Of a DNA stretch of 64,000 nt, positions 17,595 through 26,268 are shown in pieces. The stretch's first letter is position 1; each line of letters starts with the position of its first letter. The notes under the pieces are model-generated. The model ran no database searches. It saw nothing but the letters and a program-made list of their open reading frames with translations, and was not told the DNA's origin. The translations under genes and the position numbers were made by a program. The DNA comes from Bordetella parapertussis (GTDB lineage: Bacteria; Pseudomonadota; Gammaproteobacteria; Burkholderiales; Burkholderiaceae_A): NCBI GenBank assembly GCA_945862985.1, contig CAMAZF010000001.1, forward strand, positions 1-64,000, given 5' to 3'.

Positions 17595-18193
17595 AACTTC
17601 GCGTGCCCTCTTCCCTGACTGCTTTACAACCTCAAAACGTCACCCTGGTTCGCCCTCACCAGGAGGGACTCCCGGAGTACTTATCTGCACTGGAACAGGG
17701 CTTCAATCCAAACCCCATGCTCGGCGAAAAAGGACGTCAGTTGGCGATGGCCCTGGCACGGTTCCAGCCAGATGAATACCTCGCACAGGCCCATGACCCA
17801 GAAGGAGTGGGCCCGCCCATCCTGTGTCCCGATGGCTCGACGGTCCCACGTCTGCCCTCCATTCTTCGGTGGATCTGGGCGGAGGGCTTCGTTGGAACCA
17901 TCGGGTTTCGGTGGGCTCGAGAAAGCACCGACCTTCCACCGACCTGCCTGGGTCATATTGGCTACGCCGTGGTGCCTTGGGCCCACAATCAAGGCATTGC
18001 CACAAAGGCATTAGGCCTGATGCTGCAGGAGGCTCGGGCACTCAAGATGCCATTTGTGACCTTGTGCACCCGAGAGGACTTTCTTGCCTCGCAACGCGTG
18101 ATTCTCAAGAATGGTGGCCATGAAGTCGAGCGCTTTGTGTCTCCCCCTGAACTCGGCAGCGAGCCAGGCATTCGCTTCAAAATCACCCTCTAG
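17570..18193 (+). CDS. GNAT-family N-acetyltransferase
   Basis: A 207-residue acetyltransferase. The acetyl-CoA binding motif A is recognisable in GHIGYAVVPWAHNQGIATKALGLMLQEA (Q/RxxGxG/A pattern), with the preceding strand FVGTIGFRW and the motif B-like region near LASQRVILKNGGHEVE. The substrate is unknown. The start lies within the end of the preceding gene; no good ribosome binding site separates them, which suggests coupled translation. Confidence 0.85.
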   Translation: MALAQTRLELRVPSSLTALQPQNVTLVRPHQEGLPEYLSALEQGFNPNPMLGEKGRQLAMALARFQPDEYLAQAHDPEGVGPPILCPDGSTVPRLPSILRWIWAEGFVGTIGFRWARESTDLPPTCLGHIGYAVVPWAHNQGIATKALGLMLQEARALKMPFVTLCTREDFLASQRVILKNGGHEVERFVSPPELGSEPGIRFKITL

Positions 18194-18203
18194 AGGAATT
18201 TTC

Positions 18204-18620
18204 ATGGGAACAACCACCCTGCTTCTGCCTGTCACCACCATCACCGCGAGCCTGCTTGGACTCTTTTTGGTCAAGCTCTCGCTCGATGTGATCAAGCTTC
18301 GCAGAGCCAACAAAGTGTCGCTTGGGCATTCCAACATCGTGGATCTTGAGCGAGCCATGCGCGCACAAGGCAATTTTGCAGAGTATGTGCCCACGGCACT
18401 GATCCTCTTGGGACTGTTGGAGTGGCATCGGGCCCCTCTGGTTTTGGTGATCGTTTTGGCAGCCCTCTTCGCTGCCGGACGTTGGTTTCATGCGAAGGGA
18501 ATCGTAGAGCCACCACCGCACTTCAAAAACCGAATTCGGGGCATGAAGCTCACCCTCTACTCCATCATTGGCCTGGGGGTGTGCAATTTAGTTTGGCTTG
18601 GGGTGGGTCTATCCCAGTGA
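18204..18620 (+). CDS. MAPEG-family membrane protein
   Basis: A 138-residue membrane protein with four predicted transmembrane helices and the MAPEG signature RANKVSLGHSNIVDLERAMRAQGNFAEYVPTALILLGLLE. The family covers glutathione-dependent and eicosanoid enzymes; the bacterial substrate is unknown. The ATG at 18204 follows AGAGGAAT and is preferred to an in-frame upstream ATG inside the acetyltransferase gene. The 3' end overlaps the convergent tad-locus gene by 12 bp. Confidence 0.87.
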   Translation: MGTTTLLLPVTTITASLLGLFLVKLSLDVIKLRRANKVSLGHSNIVDLERAMRAQGNFAEYVPTALILLGLLEWHRAPLVLVIVLAALFAAGRWFHAKGIVEPPPHFKNRIRGMKLTLYSIIGLGVCNLVWLGVGLSQ

Positions 18621-19352
18621 TGAAGAGCGGCTCAAATCAATAGCGGGCTGTAGCAGGGATCTCCCCATTCGTCGAATCGGTAGCATCGGCTTTCCCGTGT
18701 TGAGAGGATGCCTCCCCTGAAGAAAGAGACAGTCCTCACTCATGGCCGAAAGGGCGCTGCAGCCCCTAACTTCGGCCATGACTCGCCCCATGATCCGACC
18801 CACGAAGGGCACCGACATCGCCATAACTGAAATCACCTCCACTCTGACCGTACTGACTTCATTGAGTGGCTTGCCTCCCTGTGGAGCAATGAGCGAGAGG
18901 GTTTCACCAGGAGACGGTGGCAGAAACCGTTGATCTTGCGCAGAAGTCCAATCCCTCAGATCGTCAACCGTTGGACTGATGAGATTGATCTGAACCGTTC
19001 GTTGCGCTCTCGCCCTCAGATAATCAGGTGAAGGGTACAGAGTTGAGACTGCCCACGTTGTGACGGATCCGGTCGTTCCATCCGGCTTTGCCCACATCCA
19101 GCCCAAGACCTGTGAGGCGGCTCTCTCCCGATGCGCGGATTCTATGCCCTGCAGCGAGATCAAACGTGCAATCTCCTGAGCCGAGTAGCTCAACATCAGG
19201 CTATGGAACGCGATCAGCAGAACTTGAACAACTCCCAAGGCCAATAGGAGAAACGCGGGGAAAGACACCACCCACTCGACGATTCCCATGCCATGAGGTG
19301 CCGCGTGTCGGCGCCTCACAGGAGCTCCCGAACGCCTGACGCTCCTGCGCAA
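18609..19352 (-). CDS. TadE-like minor pilin/pseudopilin, last gene of tad locus
   Basis: A 247-residue protein with a basic N-terminus and one hydrophobic helix preceded by a prepilin-like site (HGMGIVEWVVSFPAFLLLALGVVQ, Gly followed by a Glu a few residues on), then a large periplasmic part. This is the architecture of TadE/TadF minor pilins. It is not clearly similar to the other TadE-like gene at 25594-26268. The length is longer than a typical TadE. It probably contributes to Flp pilus assembly. Its start lies inside the preceding gene by 37 nt. Confidence 0.7.
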   Translation of the reverse strand: MRRSVRRSGAPVRRRHAAPHGMGIVEWVVSFPAFLLLALGVVQVLLIAFHSLMLSYSAQEIARLISLQGIESAHRERAASQVLGWMWAKPDGTTGSVTTWAVSTLYPSPDYLRARAQRTVQINLISPTVDDLRDWTSAQDQRFLPPSPGETLSLIAPQGGKPLNEVSTVRVEVISVMAMSVPFVGRIMGRVMAEVRGCSALSAMSEDCLFLQGRHPLNTGKPMLPIRRMGRSLLQPAIDLSRSSSLG

Positions 19353-19567
19353 CGGTACATCCAGAATCTTCTGGGCCGAGAGATGGTCTTCACCACGGTT
19401 CCAGTAGAGGACAAGAATTCGATACGCATCGGAAGGCGCCCAAATAGCGTGTGCACCGCGACTACGCCGGGAAATACCAGCACATCACCCGGTGCCAACC
19501 CTGATCGCGCCGACCCTATAAACCTCGACCAGAACCGATCACAGCAAATGATCTGAGCTTGTCCCAT
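19316..19567 (-). CDS. DUF192-like small protein in tad locus
   Basis: An 83-residue protein whose middle (VHTLFGRLPMRIEFLSSTGTVVKT) and following PRRFWMYRCAGASGVREL resemble the core of DUF192 proteins, with the N-terminal part shortened. There is no signal peptide. The ATG at 19567 overlaps the tadC stop (ATGA), so it is read with the pilus operon. The role is unknown; it may be an accessory factor. Confidence 0.6.
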   Translation of the reverse strand: MGQAQIICCDRFWSRFIGSARSGLAPGDVLVFPGVVAVHTLFGRLPMRIEFLSSTGTVVKTISRPRRFWMYRCAGASGVRELL

Positions 19568-20472
19568 CACGCCCCCCCAACTGACATCACGGCTTGACTG
19601 AGGGGCGCCAACAAAACGATGAACGTACAAGGAAAGATGCAGATCATCAGGGGAGCCATGAGCTTGACTGGCGCCTCCAAGGCCCTCTTCTCAATCACCA
19701 TTTGAGCCTCGCGGCGACATTGTTCGGCCTGCCGTCTGAGCACCGCGGAGATGCTCTGGCCCTGTGTCTCCCCCAACACGCAAGTAGACGAGAAGCGGTG
19801 AACGACGGGGACGGGTAAGAGACGTCTCAAACGGGAGAAAGAAGGTTCGGCTCCCAGTCCACGCTTCATGTCTTCGAGTGTTTGTCTCATAGCAGCAATC
19901 CAGGCCTCGTCCCCGTCTCGGAACCCTCTAGAGAGACTGACCTCCATGGATCGACTTAGGCTCTGACCAGCCTCAAGGGCAATCACCAGGCCATCCAGTA
20001 AGCCGGGCATGCCCTCTAAACAGGCCTCCGTGCTCCGTCGATGCCTAGCCTTCAAACGGGCGGGTGGATCAAACCACCCCGCCATCCCGCTGCAGACAAC
20101 AAGCAGGAGGGAGAGTGGGATATCCAGTGCGAGAAGCAGAGCAACTCCTGCTCCGATCGAAGCAGAGATGGCGCAAAGCAAAACTTGGAGTGCTCGCTCA
20201 AATGCCTCATCCCAGAAGACCCACCCCTGCAGCTCCGAGCGATCGCGAAGCGAGGGGTCCGGTTTGCTCCACCGAATGCAAGAGGGGCGAATGTGAGCGG
20301 CGAGAAACAGAACGAGGCTCGGATAAGGGAGGCGGCTGGAACCCAATCGATGCGAGCGCTTCCATTCCGGCCACTCAGAGGTCGCCGCGGCAAATTGGGT
20401 CAAAAACTGACTGACGAGATAGGCTAAAACAGCTGTAGAGAATCCAATCAACGATAAAAAAGTTATGAGCAT
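19567..20472 (-). CDS. tadC: Flp pilus inner-membrane platform protein TadC
   Basis: A 301-residue type II secretion F (GspF/TadC) membrane protein. Hydrophobic segments occur at the N-terminus, mid-protein (ISASIGAGVALLLALDIPLSLLLVVCSGMAGW) and C-terminus (MICIFPCTFIVLLAPL). The conserved GLLDGLVIALEAGQSLSRSME and RRQAEQCRREAQMVIEKRALEAPVKLMAPLMI blocks are present. TadC works with TadB as the platform for the TadA ATPase. The start at 20472 overlaps the tadB stop (ATGA), which decides it over a longer in-frame alternative. Confidence 0.9.
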   Translation of the reverse strand: MLITFLSLIGFSTAVLAYLVSQFLTQFAAATSEWPEWKRSHRLGSSRLPYPSLVLFLAAHIRPSCIRWSKPDPSLRDRSELQGWVFWDEAFERALQVLLCAISASIGAGVALLLALDIPLSLLLVVCSGMAGWFDPPARLKARHRRSTEACLEGMPGLLDGLVIALEAGQSLSRSMEVSLSRGFRDGDEAWIAAMRQTLEDMKRGLGAEPSFSRLRRLLPVPVVHRFSSTCVLGETQGQSISAVLRRQAEQCRREAQMVIEKRALEAPVKLMAPLMICIFPCTFIVLLAPLSQAVMSVGGA

Positions 20473-21302
20473 CAGCGCGATCTCCTCACCCGTGTGATTT
20501 TGCGAATCCAAAGTAGGCCAATGAGTTCCAGAGACAAGACACCCCATAGGAGGCTGGATCCCAAAACCGAGTCAAAGAAGAATCCCCAAACGGAGGCGTC
20601 TATAAGCCCGGTCATCAGCAATAGGGCAGGCGGAATTCCGATCATCACAAGCGCCTGAAGGCGCCCCTGAGAAGTCAGAGCATCCGCTTTTGCCTGAAGA
20701 GCGAGTTCGGCAGAGAGATTCTGTCCAATCGTCTCAACCAACGGAGCAAGGCTTCCACCAGAACGACTGGAGACTCCCGCACAGAATGCAAGGTCCCGAA
20801 TGGCTGGGATGCCGCTGTTGTCCGCCCACCGCTTGAGTGCCTCCTCTTGAGATAGGCCTAACCGCAGCAAATTCTGCAGACGGTCAATCTCTTGGCGAAT
20901 GGGTAACGCCATCTGATCTCGCGATTGTGCAACCGCTGAGCGAAGGGCGGCCCCGGCGCGAAGCGCGCCTGCAAGGGCATCACAAAATTCTGGGATCTGA
21001 CGCTCTACCATCCTGAGCCAAAACCGCTTTCGAGCCTGAGTGTGAAGTCGACTTCCAAACACGATCAGAACCGCGACAGTTAGCCCCCAGAGCACTGAGG
21101 ACAGAAAAACACCGATTAAGATGCCAAGGACGAATGAGGCAAACAATCGGATGGCTGGAAATGATCCAAGACTCATCACCCAAGGAGACTGCAGGGAGCG
21201 GCGGACCCAATTGAATGAAGAGCCTCCCGCAGCCAATGAAGCAAGCAGTACTGCAAGCCCAGTGAGGATCGCAATGAGCGTAGACATCCAATCGAAGCTC
21301 AT
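20472..21302 (-). CDS. tadB: Flp pilus inner-membrane platform protein TadB
   Basis: A 276-residue GspF-domain membrane protein. Paired N-terminal hydrophobic helices, the F-domain block IPEFCDALAGALRAGAALRSAVAQSRDQM, and C-terminal helices (VMIGIPPALLLMTGLI and a terminal one) match TadB. ATG at 21302 overlaps the tadA stop and is preferred to a longer frame. It forms the inner-membrane platform with TadC. Confidence 0.9.
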   Translation of the reverse strand: MSFDWMSTLIAILTGLAVLLASLAAGGSSFNWVRRSLQSPWVMSLGSFPAIRLFASFVLGILIGVFLSSVLWGLTVAVLIVFGSRLHTQARKRFWLRMVERQIPEFCDALAGALRAGAALRSAVAQSRDQMALPIRQEIDRLQNLLRLGLSQEEALKRWADNSGIPAIRDLAFCAGVSSRSGGSLAPLVETIGQNLSAELALQAKADALTSQGRLQALVMIGIPPALLLMTGLIDASVWGFFFDSVLGSSLLWGVLSLELIGLLWIRKITRVRRSR

Positions 21303-22864
21303 AGCAACAGATACTCCCCTTTGGTGGGCACCCATTCCATCAGCGCCTGAAGCTGAACTTTTCCGGACTCGATGCCGCAGACCTCTGTGATGCTTTCGAT
21401 GCGTCTTGTACCGTCCGGAAATCGCTTCTGATGAACGATGAGGTCTAGTGCGCCAGAGATTTGCTCACGAATGGCTTGCACGGGCAGATCAAAACCCGCC
21501 ATCAAAACCATGACCTCTAGGCGCCCCAGGAGCTCTCTAGGATTGTTGGCATGAGCAGTGGTCATAGAACCCTCGTGTCCCGTATTCATGGCCTGGAGCA
21601 TGTCCAGAGCCTCTCCTCCACGGCACTCCCCCACAATGATTCGATCCGGTCGCATACGTAGCGCATTCCGGACCAGATCACGTATTCGAATCGCACCCTG
21701 CCCCTCGTGATTGGCATCACGACATTCAAGGGCCACTAGATTGGGTAAGGTCAAGGCTAATTCAGCAGAATCCTCAATGGTGACCACGCGTTCATCAGCG
21801 GAAATCTGAGTTGCCAAGGCTCGCAAGAGCGTGGTCTTCCCAGAACCGGTTCCACCGCTCACAATGACATTTTTCTTGGCCTTAACTGCAGCTCTTAGGT
21901 AGCTGGACATTGTGTCGGGCATCGCGGCAGCCGACATGAGTTCCTCGAAATGGAGGGGCTGATCCGGAAATCGTCGAATCGTGAGGCTATGCCCTCCGAC
22001 TGCCGGTGGAGACAACACGGCGTTGATTCGGGATCCACAGAGTAGTCGGCCGTCAGCCATGGGATGACTCTCATCCAAGCGCCTCCCCAAAGGGGTGAAC
22101 ATCCTCTCAAGAACCAGTCGCAGGGATTGAGCGTCGGAGAATGAATCTTGCACCTGTTCGCACCTTCCCTCCCTCTCCACAAAAATGGAGGTAGGGCCAT
22201 TCACCATGATTTCGGTCACAGCAGAGTCTGAAAGGAGTGGCTCTAGCGGCCCAAATCCAACGGATTCAGCAACCAGCCGATTCATGAAAGCTGGACGAGC
22301 CGCATCCGGCAAATCTTGAACCTCAGAGATCACGGCCTCTGCAAGTTCGGCAGTCTCAAGTCGAAGCGCATCGTCGGACATATTCGACCACTCTCGTCGT
22401 CTCCTCTCCAATGCGACTCGAAGTTTAAGCAAAGCCTGTCGGAGCTGAGTCGAACTCCACTGATTCTTTTGAGGGTCATGCGCCAAACCATCGAGAGACA
22501 CATCGGACGGAGACCGATGCATTCGACCGATTGAGTTGGTCATGGTCGATGCTGGCAGCTCTGAAGCCTCTGTCGCCATCACGGAGATCCTCCAAGGACC
22601 GATCTCGATTTGGTCTCCAGTCCTCAGCGGTCCGTATTCTTGAACTGTCTGCTGGTTCACTCGCGTCCCAGACAGCGACCCTCCGTCCATCAGAATCCAC
22701 CCACTCCTCCCACGGCGGAGTTCACAGTGCGCCTTCGCGACAGCTAGGCCAGGCAGCGAAATGTCTGAGTCATCAGACCGACCCATACGGATTGAATTCC
22801 CAGTATCTGGAAAGCAGAAGCGGCCCTCGACCTGAAGACCTTTACTGACTTGTAGTTCAATCAC
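21299..22864 (-). CDS. tadA: FHA-domain TadA/CpaF pilus ATPase
   Basis: A 521-residue fusion. An N-terminal forkhead-associated domain (about residues 20-95) has the phosphothreonine-binding pattern [23 protein letters not shown] and [10 protein letters not shown] linker of about 60 residues leads to a CpaF/VirB11-type secretion ATPase with FGPLEPLL, Walker [10 protein letters not shown] near residue 340, [28 protein letters not shown] and TAHANNP. It powers Flp pilus extrusion. A GTG start at 22864 with GGAGGAG seven bases upstream, overlapping the cpaC stop, is preferred to ATG at 22888. The FHA domain suggests control by serine/threonine phosphorylation; that is inference. Confidence 0.92.
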   Translation of the reverse strand: MIELQVSKGLQVEGRFCFPDTGNSIRMGRSDDSDISLPGLAVAKAHCELRRGRSGWILMDGGSLSGTRVNQQTVQEYGPLRTGDQIEIGPWRISVMATEASELPASTMTNSIGRMHRSPSDVSLDGLAHDPQKNQWSSTQLRQALLKLRVALERRRREWSNMSDDALRLETAELAEAVISEVQDLPDAARPAFMNRLVAESVGFGPLEPLLSDSAVTEIMVNGPTSIFVEREGRCEQVQDSFSDAQSLRLVLERMFTPLGRRLDESHPMADGRLLCGSRINAVLSPPAVGGHSLTIRRFPDQPLHFEELMSAAAMPDTMSSYLRAAVKAKKNVIVSGGTGSGKTTLLRALATQISADERVVTIEDSAELALTLPNLVALECRDANHEGQGAIRIRDLVRNALRMRPDRIIVGECRGGEALDMLQAMNTGHEGSMTTAHANNPRELLGRLEVMVLMAGFDLPVQAIREQISGALDLIVHQKRFPDGTRRIESITEVCGIESGKVQLQALMEWVPTKGEYLLL

Positions 22865-24245
22865 GGTGGTTCTCCTCCGAGGTGTCATGACCTAAAGAGG
22901 CAGGTTCATGAATCTTGGTACGCACACCTGCCACGGCAGCCTCGGCGGCTCCAATACGATCGAGATTGCCTTTCGATGCAGCAGTCACGCGCCTCGGGGT
23001 GAGCAGTACAACCATCTCGCTGCGCCGCTCCAGGAAGTCTTTCGAGCGAAAGAGTGCCCCAAGCCCTGGGAGATCAGCCAAACCCGCCAGCTTGTCTCGA
23101 CTGAAGCTTCCCTCCTCAGAGATAAGGCCTGACAAAACCAATGTCTGCCCCTCTCTTAGAGACACCTCAGACTGGGTCATTCGTGAGAGGAATCCGGGAA
23201 GTTCACCGACTTTAATGGCAGGATCCACGGTGGAGAGTTCAGTCGTGATCTTGGCCTCGATGAGCCCCCCTGGGCGAGAGATCGGAGACACCTCAAACCG
23301 GATGCCATAGGGCTTGAACTGCACCGCGCTGCTACCGAGCGCATTGGTTGTGGGAAGGGGGATCTCGCCGCCTGCGAGGAAACGAGCCTGACCTCCGCTT
23401 CGACAAGTCAGGGTGGGCTCCGCTAACACGACCGCAGCGCCTGACTGCTCCATCAGATTAATGATGGAAAGGAGGCTTGTTTGAATGCCAAGGTAAGTGC
23501 TGACCGGTGGAATACGTCCAGAGGGTGATCCACCGGGCTCCTTGGAGAGAGAAGGAAAGTTGAGCTGAACCGTACCACTCGAGTTTTCTGAGATGGGCGT
23601 TGCTTGTGGCCGAAAGTTTGAATTTGTGGCCACATCTCCCACCACTGCAACGACAGGGCCCATGAGCGACTTCTGCCAATTAAACCCAAGACTCTCCATG
23701 GCATTTTTCTTTACCTCAAGAAAGCGAACCTCCATTGCGATCATGCTCTCGTCCTCTGATCTCTCTACAGCCAATTCAATGGTTGATTCGCGCTTTGCCA
23801 ATGCGCGAAGCGCCTCAAGTTCATCTTCTGTTCGAACCACTCCACTGATGAGAATTCTGGAGCCCTCGCGTCGTGTGATCACTCGAGAGGGTGCCTTGAT
23901 CAGGAGCTGGACCTGCCGATCGATAGAGGCAGACGCGAGATCGATCACTCGAATGTGTCTCTTTGTAAGGACACCCTTGAGATCCCAAATGAGCATTTCG
24001 GTCTCCCCGACATGTCGACCGATAAGCAACAGTTGGTCGGAATCCAGTGTCTTGGCGGAGACCACTCGACCTCTTGAAAAAAGCACCCTCTTTGCACCTG
24101 GTGCTGTAAGCACCATAGACTCCCCCGGACGTAATTCGATCGACTCGGCTCGGCCAGAGCTCTCACCGCTTACTCCAGGTGAGGCTTGAGAGGCGGTCGC
24201 TATCAGCAGAGCGGACAGGTAAAGAACCACGATGAGCGATTTCAT
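22857..24245 (-). CDS. cpaC: Outer-membrane secretin RcpA/CpaC
   Basis: A 462-residue Flp pilus secretin. It has a signal peptide (cleavage near ASQASP), an N-terminal pilus-specific domain (RPGESMVLTAPGAKRVLFSRG), a BON-like middle region (SRILISGVVRTEDELEALRAL) and a secretin domain with VLAEPTLTCRSGGQARFLAGGEIPLP and LREGQTLVLSGLISEEGSFSRDKLAGLADLPGLGALFRS. It forms the outer-membrane channel. It overlaps cpaB by ATGA and tadA by 8 nt. Confidence 0.92.
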   Translation of the reverse strand: MKSLIVVLYLSALLIATASQASPGVSGESSGRAESIELRPGESMVLTAPGAKRVLFSRGRVVSAKTLDSDQLLLIGRHVGETEMLIWDLKGVLTKRHIRVIDLASASIDRQVQLLIKAPSRVITRREGSRILISGVVRTEDELEALRALAKRESTIELAVERSEDESMIAMEVRFLEVKKNAMESLGFNWQKSLMGPVVAVVGDVATNSNFRPQATPISENSSGTVQLNFPSLSKEPGGSPSGRIPPVSTYLGIQTSLLSIINLMEQSGAAVVLAEPTLTCRSGGQARFLAGGEIPLPTTNALGSSAVQFKPYGIRFEVSPISRPGGLIEAKITTELSTVDPAIKVGELPGFLSRMTQSEVSLREGQTLVLSGLISEEGSFSRDKLAGLADLPGLGALFRSKDFLERRSEMVVLLTPRRVTAASKGNLDRIGAAEAAVAGVRTKIHEPASLGHDTSEENHRD

Positions 24246-25069
24246 CCATTGACTCCTTCATCGTGAATCAGAATCTCGACAGCCCTCGGCTTGGCAGGGC
24301 TTCCACGACGATCATCTCTGCCATTCACATTCAGCACATAACGCACCTGACTCGTGGACGCTGCGCCCAAATAGGCTGAGACAGACGCCTCTGGCAGTTC
24401 TAGAAAATAGGTCACTGAGGCAGGCGCAGGATGTTTTGTGACTAGTGCCCCATCTGTTGAGGGGTCACCCGAACTGAGGACCCGGACTCCTGTCGCGATG
24501 GAGCGTGCAACAGATGGTGCAGAAGGGGACATCTCCTTTGAGAAGCCGCCCTGGTCGGATCGAAGGGAAGAAAGATCGTCTGGGCTCACTCCAATCGCCC
24601 AGACATCAATTCGGTCTCGAGGCGTCATCGCAGACCATGCCATTTGCCCAGAAGATCGATCGACCGGGATGAGACGAAAGCCGGGACGCGCTAAGGAGAG
24701 GGCATCCTGATGCCGGATTGCAGCAAGATTCTGTGGGAGCAACAGCTCACCTTTCTTTGCGGGAGTGCCCAGCTTGCGCCCAGAGACTTGAGAAAACTGG
24801 TCTGGAGAGAACACCCCCTCCGGTACGAGGCTTTTCTGTACCGATCGAACCGCAAGCGTTTTGTCGGTCAGCACATCTCCGGCCTCAAGTGATTTGGAGA
24901 GCACAAGGACATCGATGGTTCCACCCTTTGGCTTAGAGAGCGCCTGAAAGTGGGCCTGCTGCTGCTCCGTCCAGTCATGGGCTAAAAGCACTGCTGCTCC
25001 CGCAGCGATAAACGCTAAGGCAAATGCCAATATTCGAGGACGTTGCCTCAAGGTTTGAATCCACAACAT
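24242..25069 (-). CDS. cpaB: Flp pilus assembly protein CpaB/RcpC
   Basis: A 275-residue protein with one N-terminal transmembrane anchor (ILAFALAFIAAGAAVLLA) and an SAF-type domain (VLSKSLEAGDVLTDKTLAVRSV, followed by the RcpC-like domain with GFRLIPVDRSSG and TPRDRIDVW). CpaB/RcpC interacts with the secretin in tad systems. It starts 13 nt after the stop of the 48-residue ORF and overlaps cpaC. Confidence 0.88.
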   Translation of the reverse strand: MLWIQTLRQRPRILAFALAFIAAGAAVLLAHDWTEQQQAHFQALSKPKGGTIDVLVLSKSLEAGDVLTDKTLAVRSVQKSLVPEGVFSPDQFSQVSGRKLGTPAKKGELLLPQNLAAIRHQDALSLARPGFRLIPVDRSSGQMAWSAMTPRDRIDVWAIGVSPDDLSSLRSDQGGFSKEMSPSAPSVARSIATGVRVLSSGDPSTDGALVTKHPAPASVTYFLELPEASVSAYLGAASTSQVRYVLNVNGRDDRRGSPAKPRAVEILIHDEGVNG

Positions 25070-25082
25070 GTGACCTCCAGTA

Positions 25083-25229
25083 TCAACGGGTAGAAAGAAG
25101 TGAAGCGAGCTGCGCGAGGCCCTGCGACATGATTAAGGTTGGGGCCGGTCCAAGCAGCCAACGGAGAAGGAAGACCGCAATTGAAACCAGCATCAAGGCC
25201 TCGATCACCGAGGAGCCGTGGGGCCTCAT
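25083..25229 (-). CDS. 48-residue prepilin-like small protein in tad locus
   Basis: A short ORF starting ATG at 25229, which overlaps the preceding stop (ATGA) and has an AAGGAGAT ribosome binding site 7 nt upstream. The product begins MRPHGSSVIEALMLVSIAVF: a Gly, a Glu five residues after it, then a hydrophobic helix of about 17 residues, the layout of a type IV prepilin cleavage site. A short polar tail follows. It could be a second Flp-type (pseudo)pilin or a membrane accessory peptide. It is too short for most annotation pipelines; position and coupling argue that it is real. Confidence 0.7.
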   Translation of the reverse strand: MRPHGSSVIEALMLVSIAVFLLRWLLGPAPTLIMSQGLAQLASLLSTR

Positions 25230-25597
25230 GGTTGAATCTCCTTCGGCATTGATGCATTCAGATCGAAGGAGAGAGCGGTTTCTGGAAACCGCAGTCGCAG
25301 TGAGCGGGAAGCAAAGAGTTCAGTGAAGTCTTTGACAGACAACCGAGTCCGCCACCCAAACCATTTCGCGCTACCGATGGCGTCGGATTTCCTGGTTAGC
25401 TCCCAATAGCGAATGTGGCCCGCCTCATAGACCAAGCCTACGCAGACGCCCCTATGTCCCTCAGAATGGGCAAGTAGACTGACGGACGTGGCTGGGGCTG
25501 GCGGACAAGATGGCCCATCCACCGTAACCGATTCCACCTGAAGTGGCGCGCCGTTAAACAGAACGACAAAGTGTGCCGCAACAACGAAATTGCTCAT
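25226..25597 (-). CDS. Uncharacterised tad-locus protein
   Basis: A 123-residue protein coupled by ATGA to the TadE-like gene upstream and to the 48-residue ORF downstream. It begins with a hydrophobic, beta-looking N-terminus (VVAAHFVVLFNGAPLQVESVTV), has no prepilin site or clear signal peptide, and contains two cysteines, Cys31 (GPSCPP) and Cys52 (GVCVG). I do not recognise the family. Its fixed place between pilin-like genes suggests a pilus accessory role. Confidence 0.65.
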   Translation of the reverse strand: MSNFVVAAHFVVLFNGAPLQVESVTVDGPSCPPAPATSVSLLAHSEGHRGVCVGLVYEAGHIRYWELTRKSDAIGSAKWFGWRTRLSVKDFTELFASRSLRLRFPETALSFDLNASMPKEIQP

Positions 25598-26268
25598 GAA
25601 CTTGGCTCCCCAAGCGATTGGGCGGGCTTCAGTGGGTCGAGGCGATGAAAACCGCTCCGAATGGATTCGGTCTGAGTGTCGAGTCCGAGAAAGTCCGTCA
25701 GTGGCATCAGCACTAACAGGGAAGGCGCATGTGCCGCACTCACCGATGACGTCAGCACATCTGAGGGCTCAGAGCCATGCCTAATTCTTTCTTGAGCCTC
25801 AGTTGCATCGATGGCTCGCCAATCATGAGGCACGACTGCAAGGCGAAGGGACTCCGGAGCAATCTGCAAAAATCGGCTAGGGGCATTGAGATCAACTTGG
25901 GCGTCAAGAACGGCGAGAGGGTTTCCGTCCGGCAGGCCGAAGATTGATTGCCCTCCATGAGAGGCTAGGCTTCTCAAAGAGGTTGACCAATCCCTGAGCG
26001 TGGTGGCGTTGGCGTGCTGCTGCCCAAGCCTATGCTGGGTGAGTTGTGCACCCCTTGGGAGCATCAACTGCAACGCCTCCGATGGGCAATTCGTGGGTGA
26101 CAGTCGACACGACTCGGCATGAAGCCGAATGGCCTCTGCGCTCTGAGCCCTTTGCTCAGCCCAGTCTTGACTGAAGGAGAGTAACGTGAGGACTCCTGTG
26201 AGCAACAGCGCAATGATGAGTACCTCTACAAGCGCTTGCCCCCGGGGTGGTGGACCTAAATCTCTCAT
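25594..26268 (-). CDS. TadE-like minor pilin
   Basis: A 224-residue protein beginning with a prepilin-type site (RGQALVEVLIIALLLTGVLTLLSF: Gly, then Glu, then hydrophobic helix) and an extended periplasmic domain with one Cys pair (SCRLSPTNC). This matches TadE/TadF minor pilins. Overlaps with both neighbours are ATGA type. Confidence 0.78.
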   Translation of the reverse strand: MRDLGPPPRGQALVEVLIIALLLTGVLTLLSFSQDWAEQRAQSAEAIRLHAESCRLSPTNCPSEALQLMLPRGAQLTQHRLGQQHANATTLRDWSTSLRSLASHGGQSIFGLPDGNPLAVLDAQVDLNAPSRFLQIAPESLRLAVVPHDWRAIDATEAQERIRHGSEPSDVLTSSVSAAHAPSLLVLMPLTDFLGLDTQTESIRSGFHRLDPLKPAQSLGEPSS

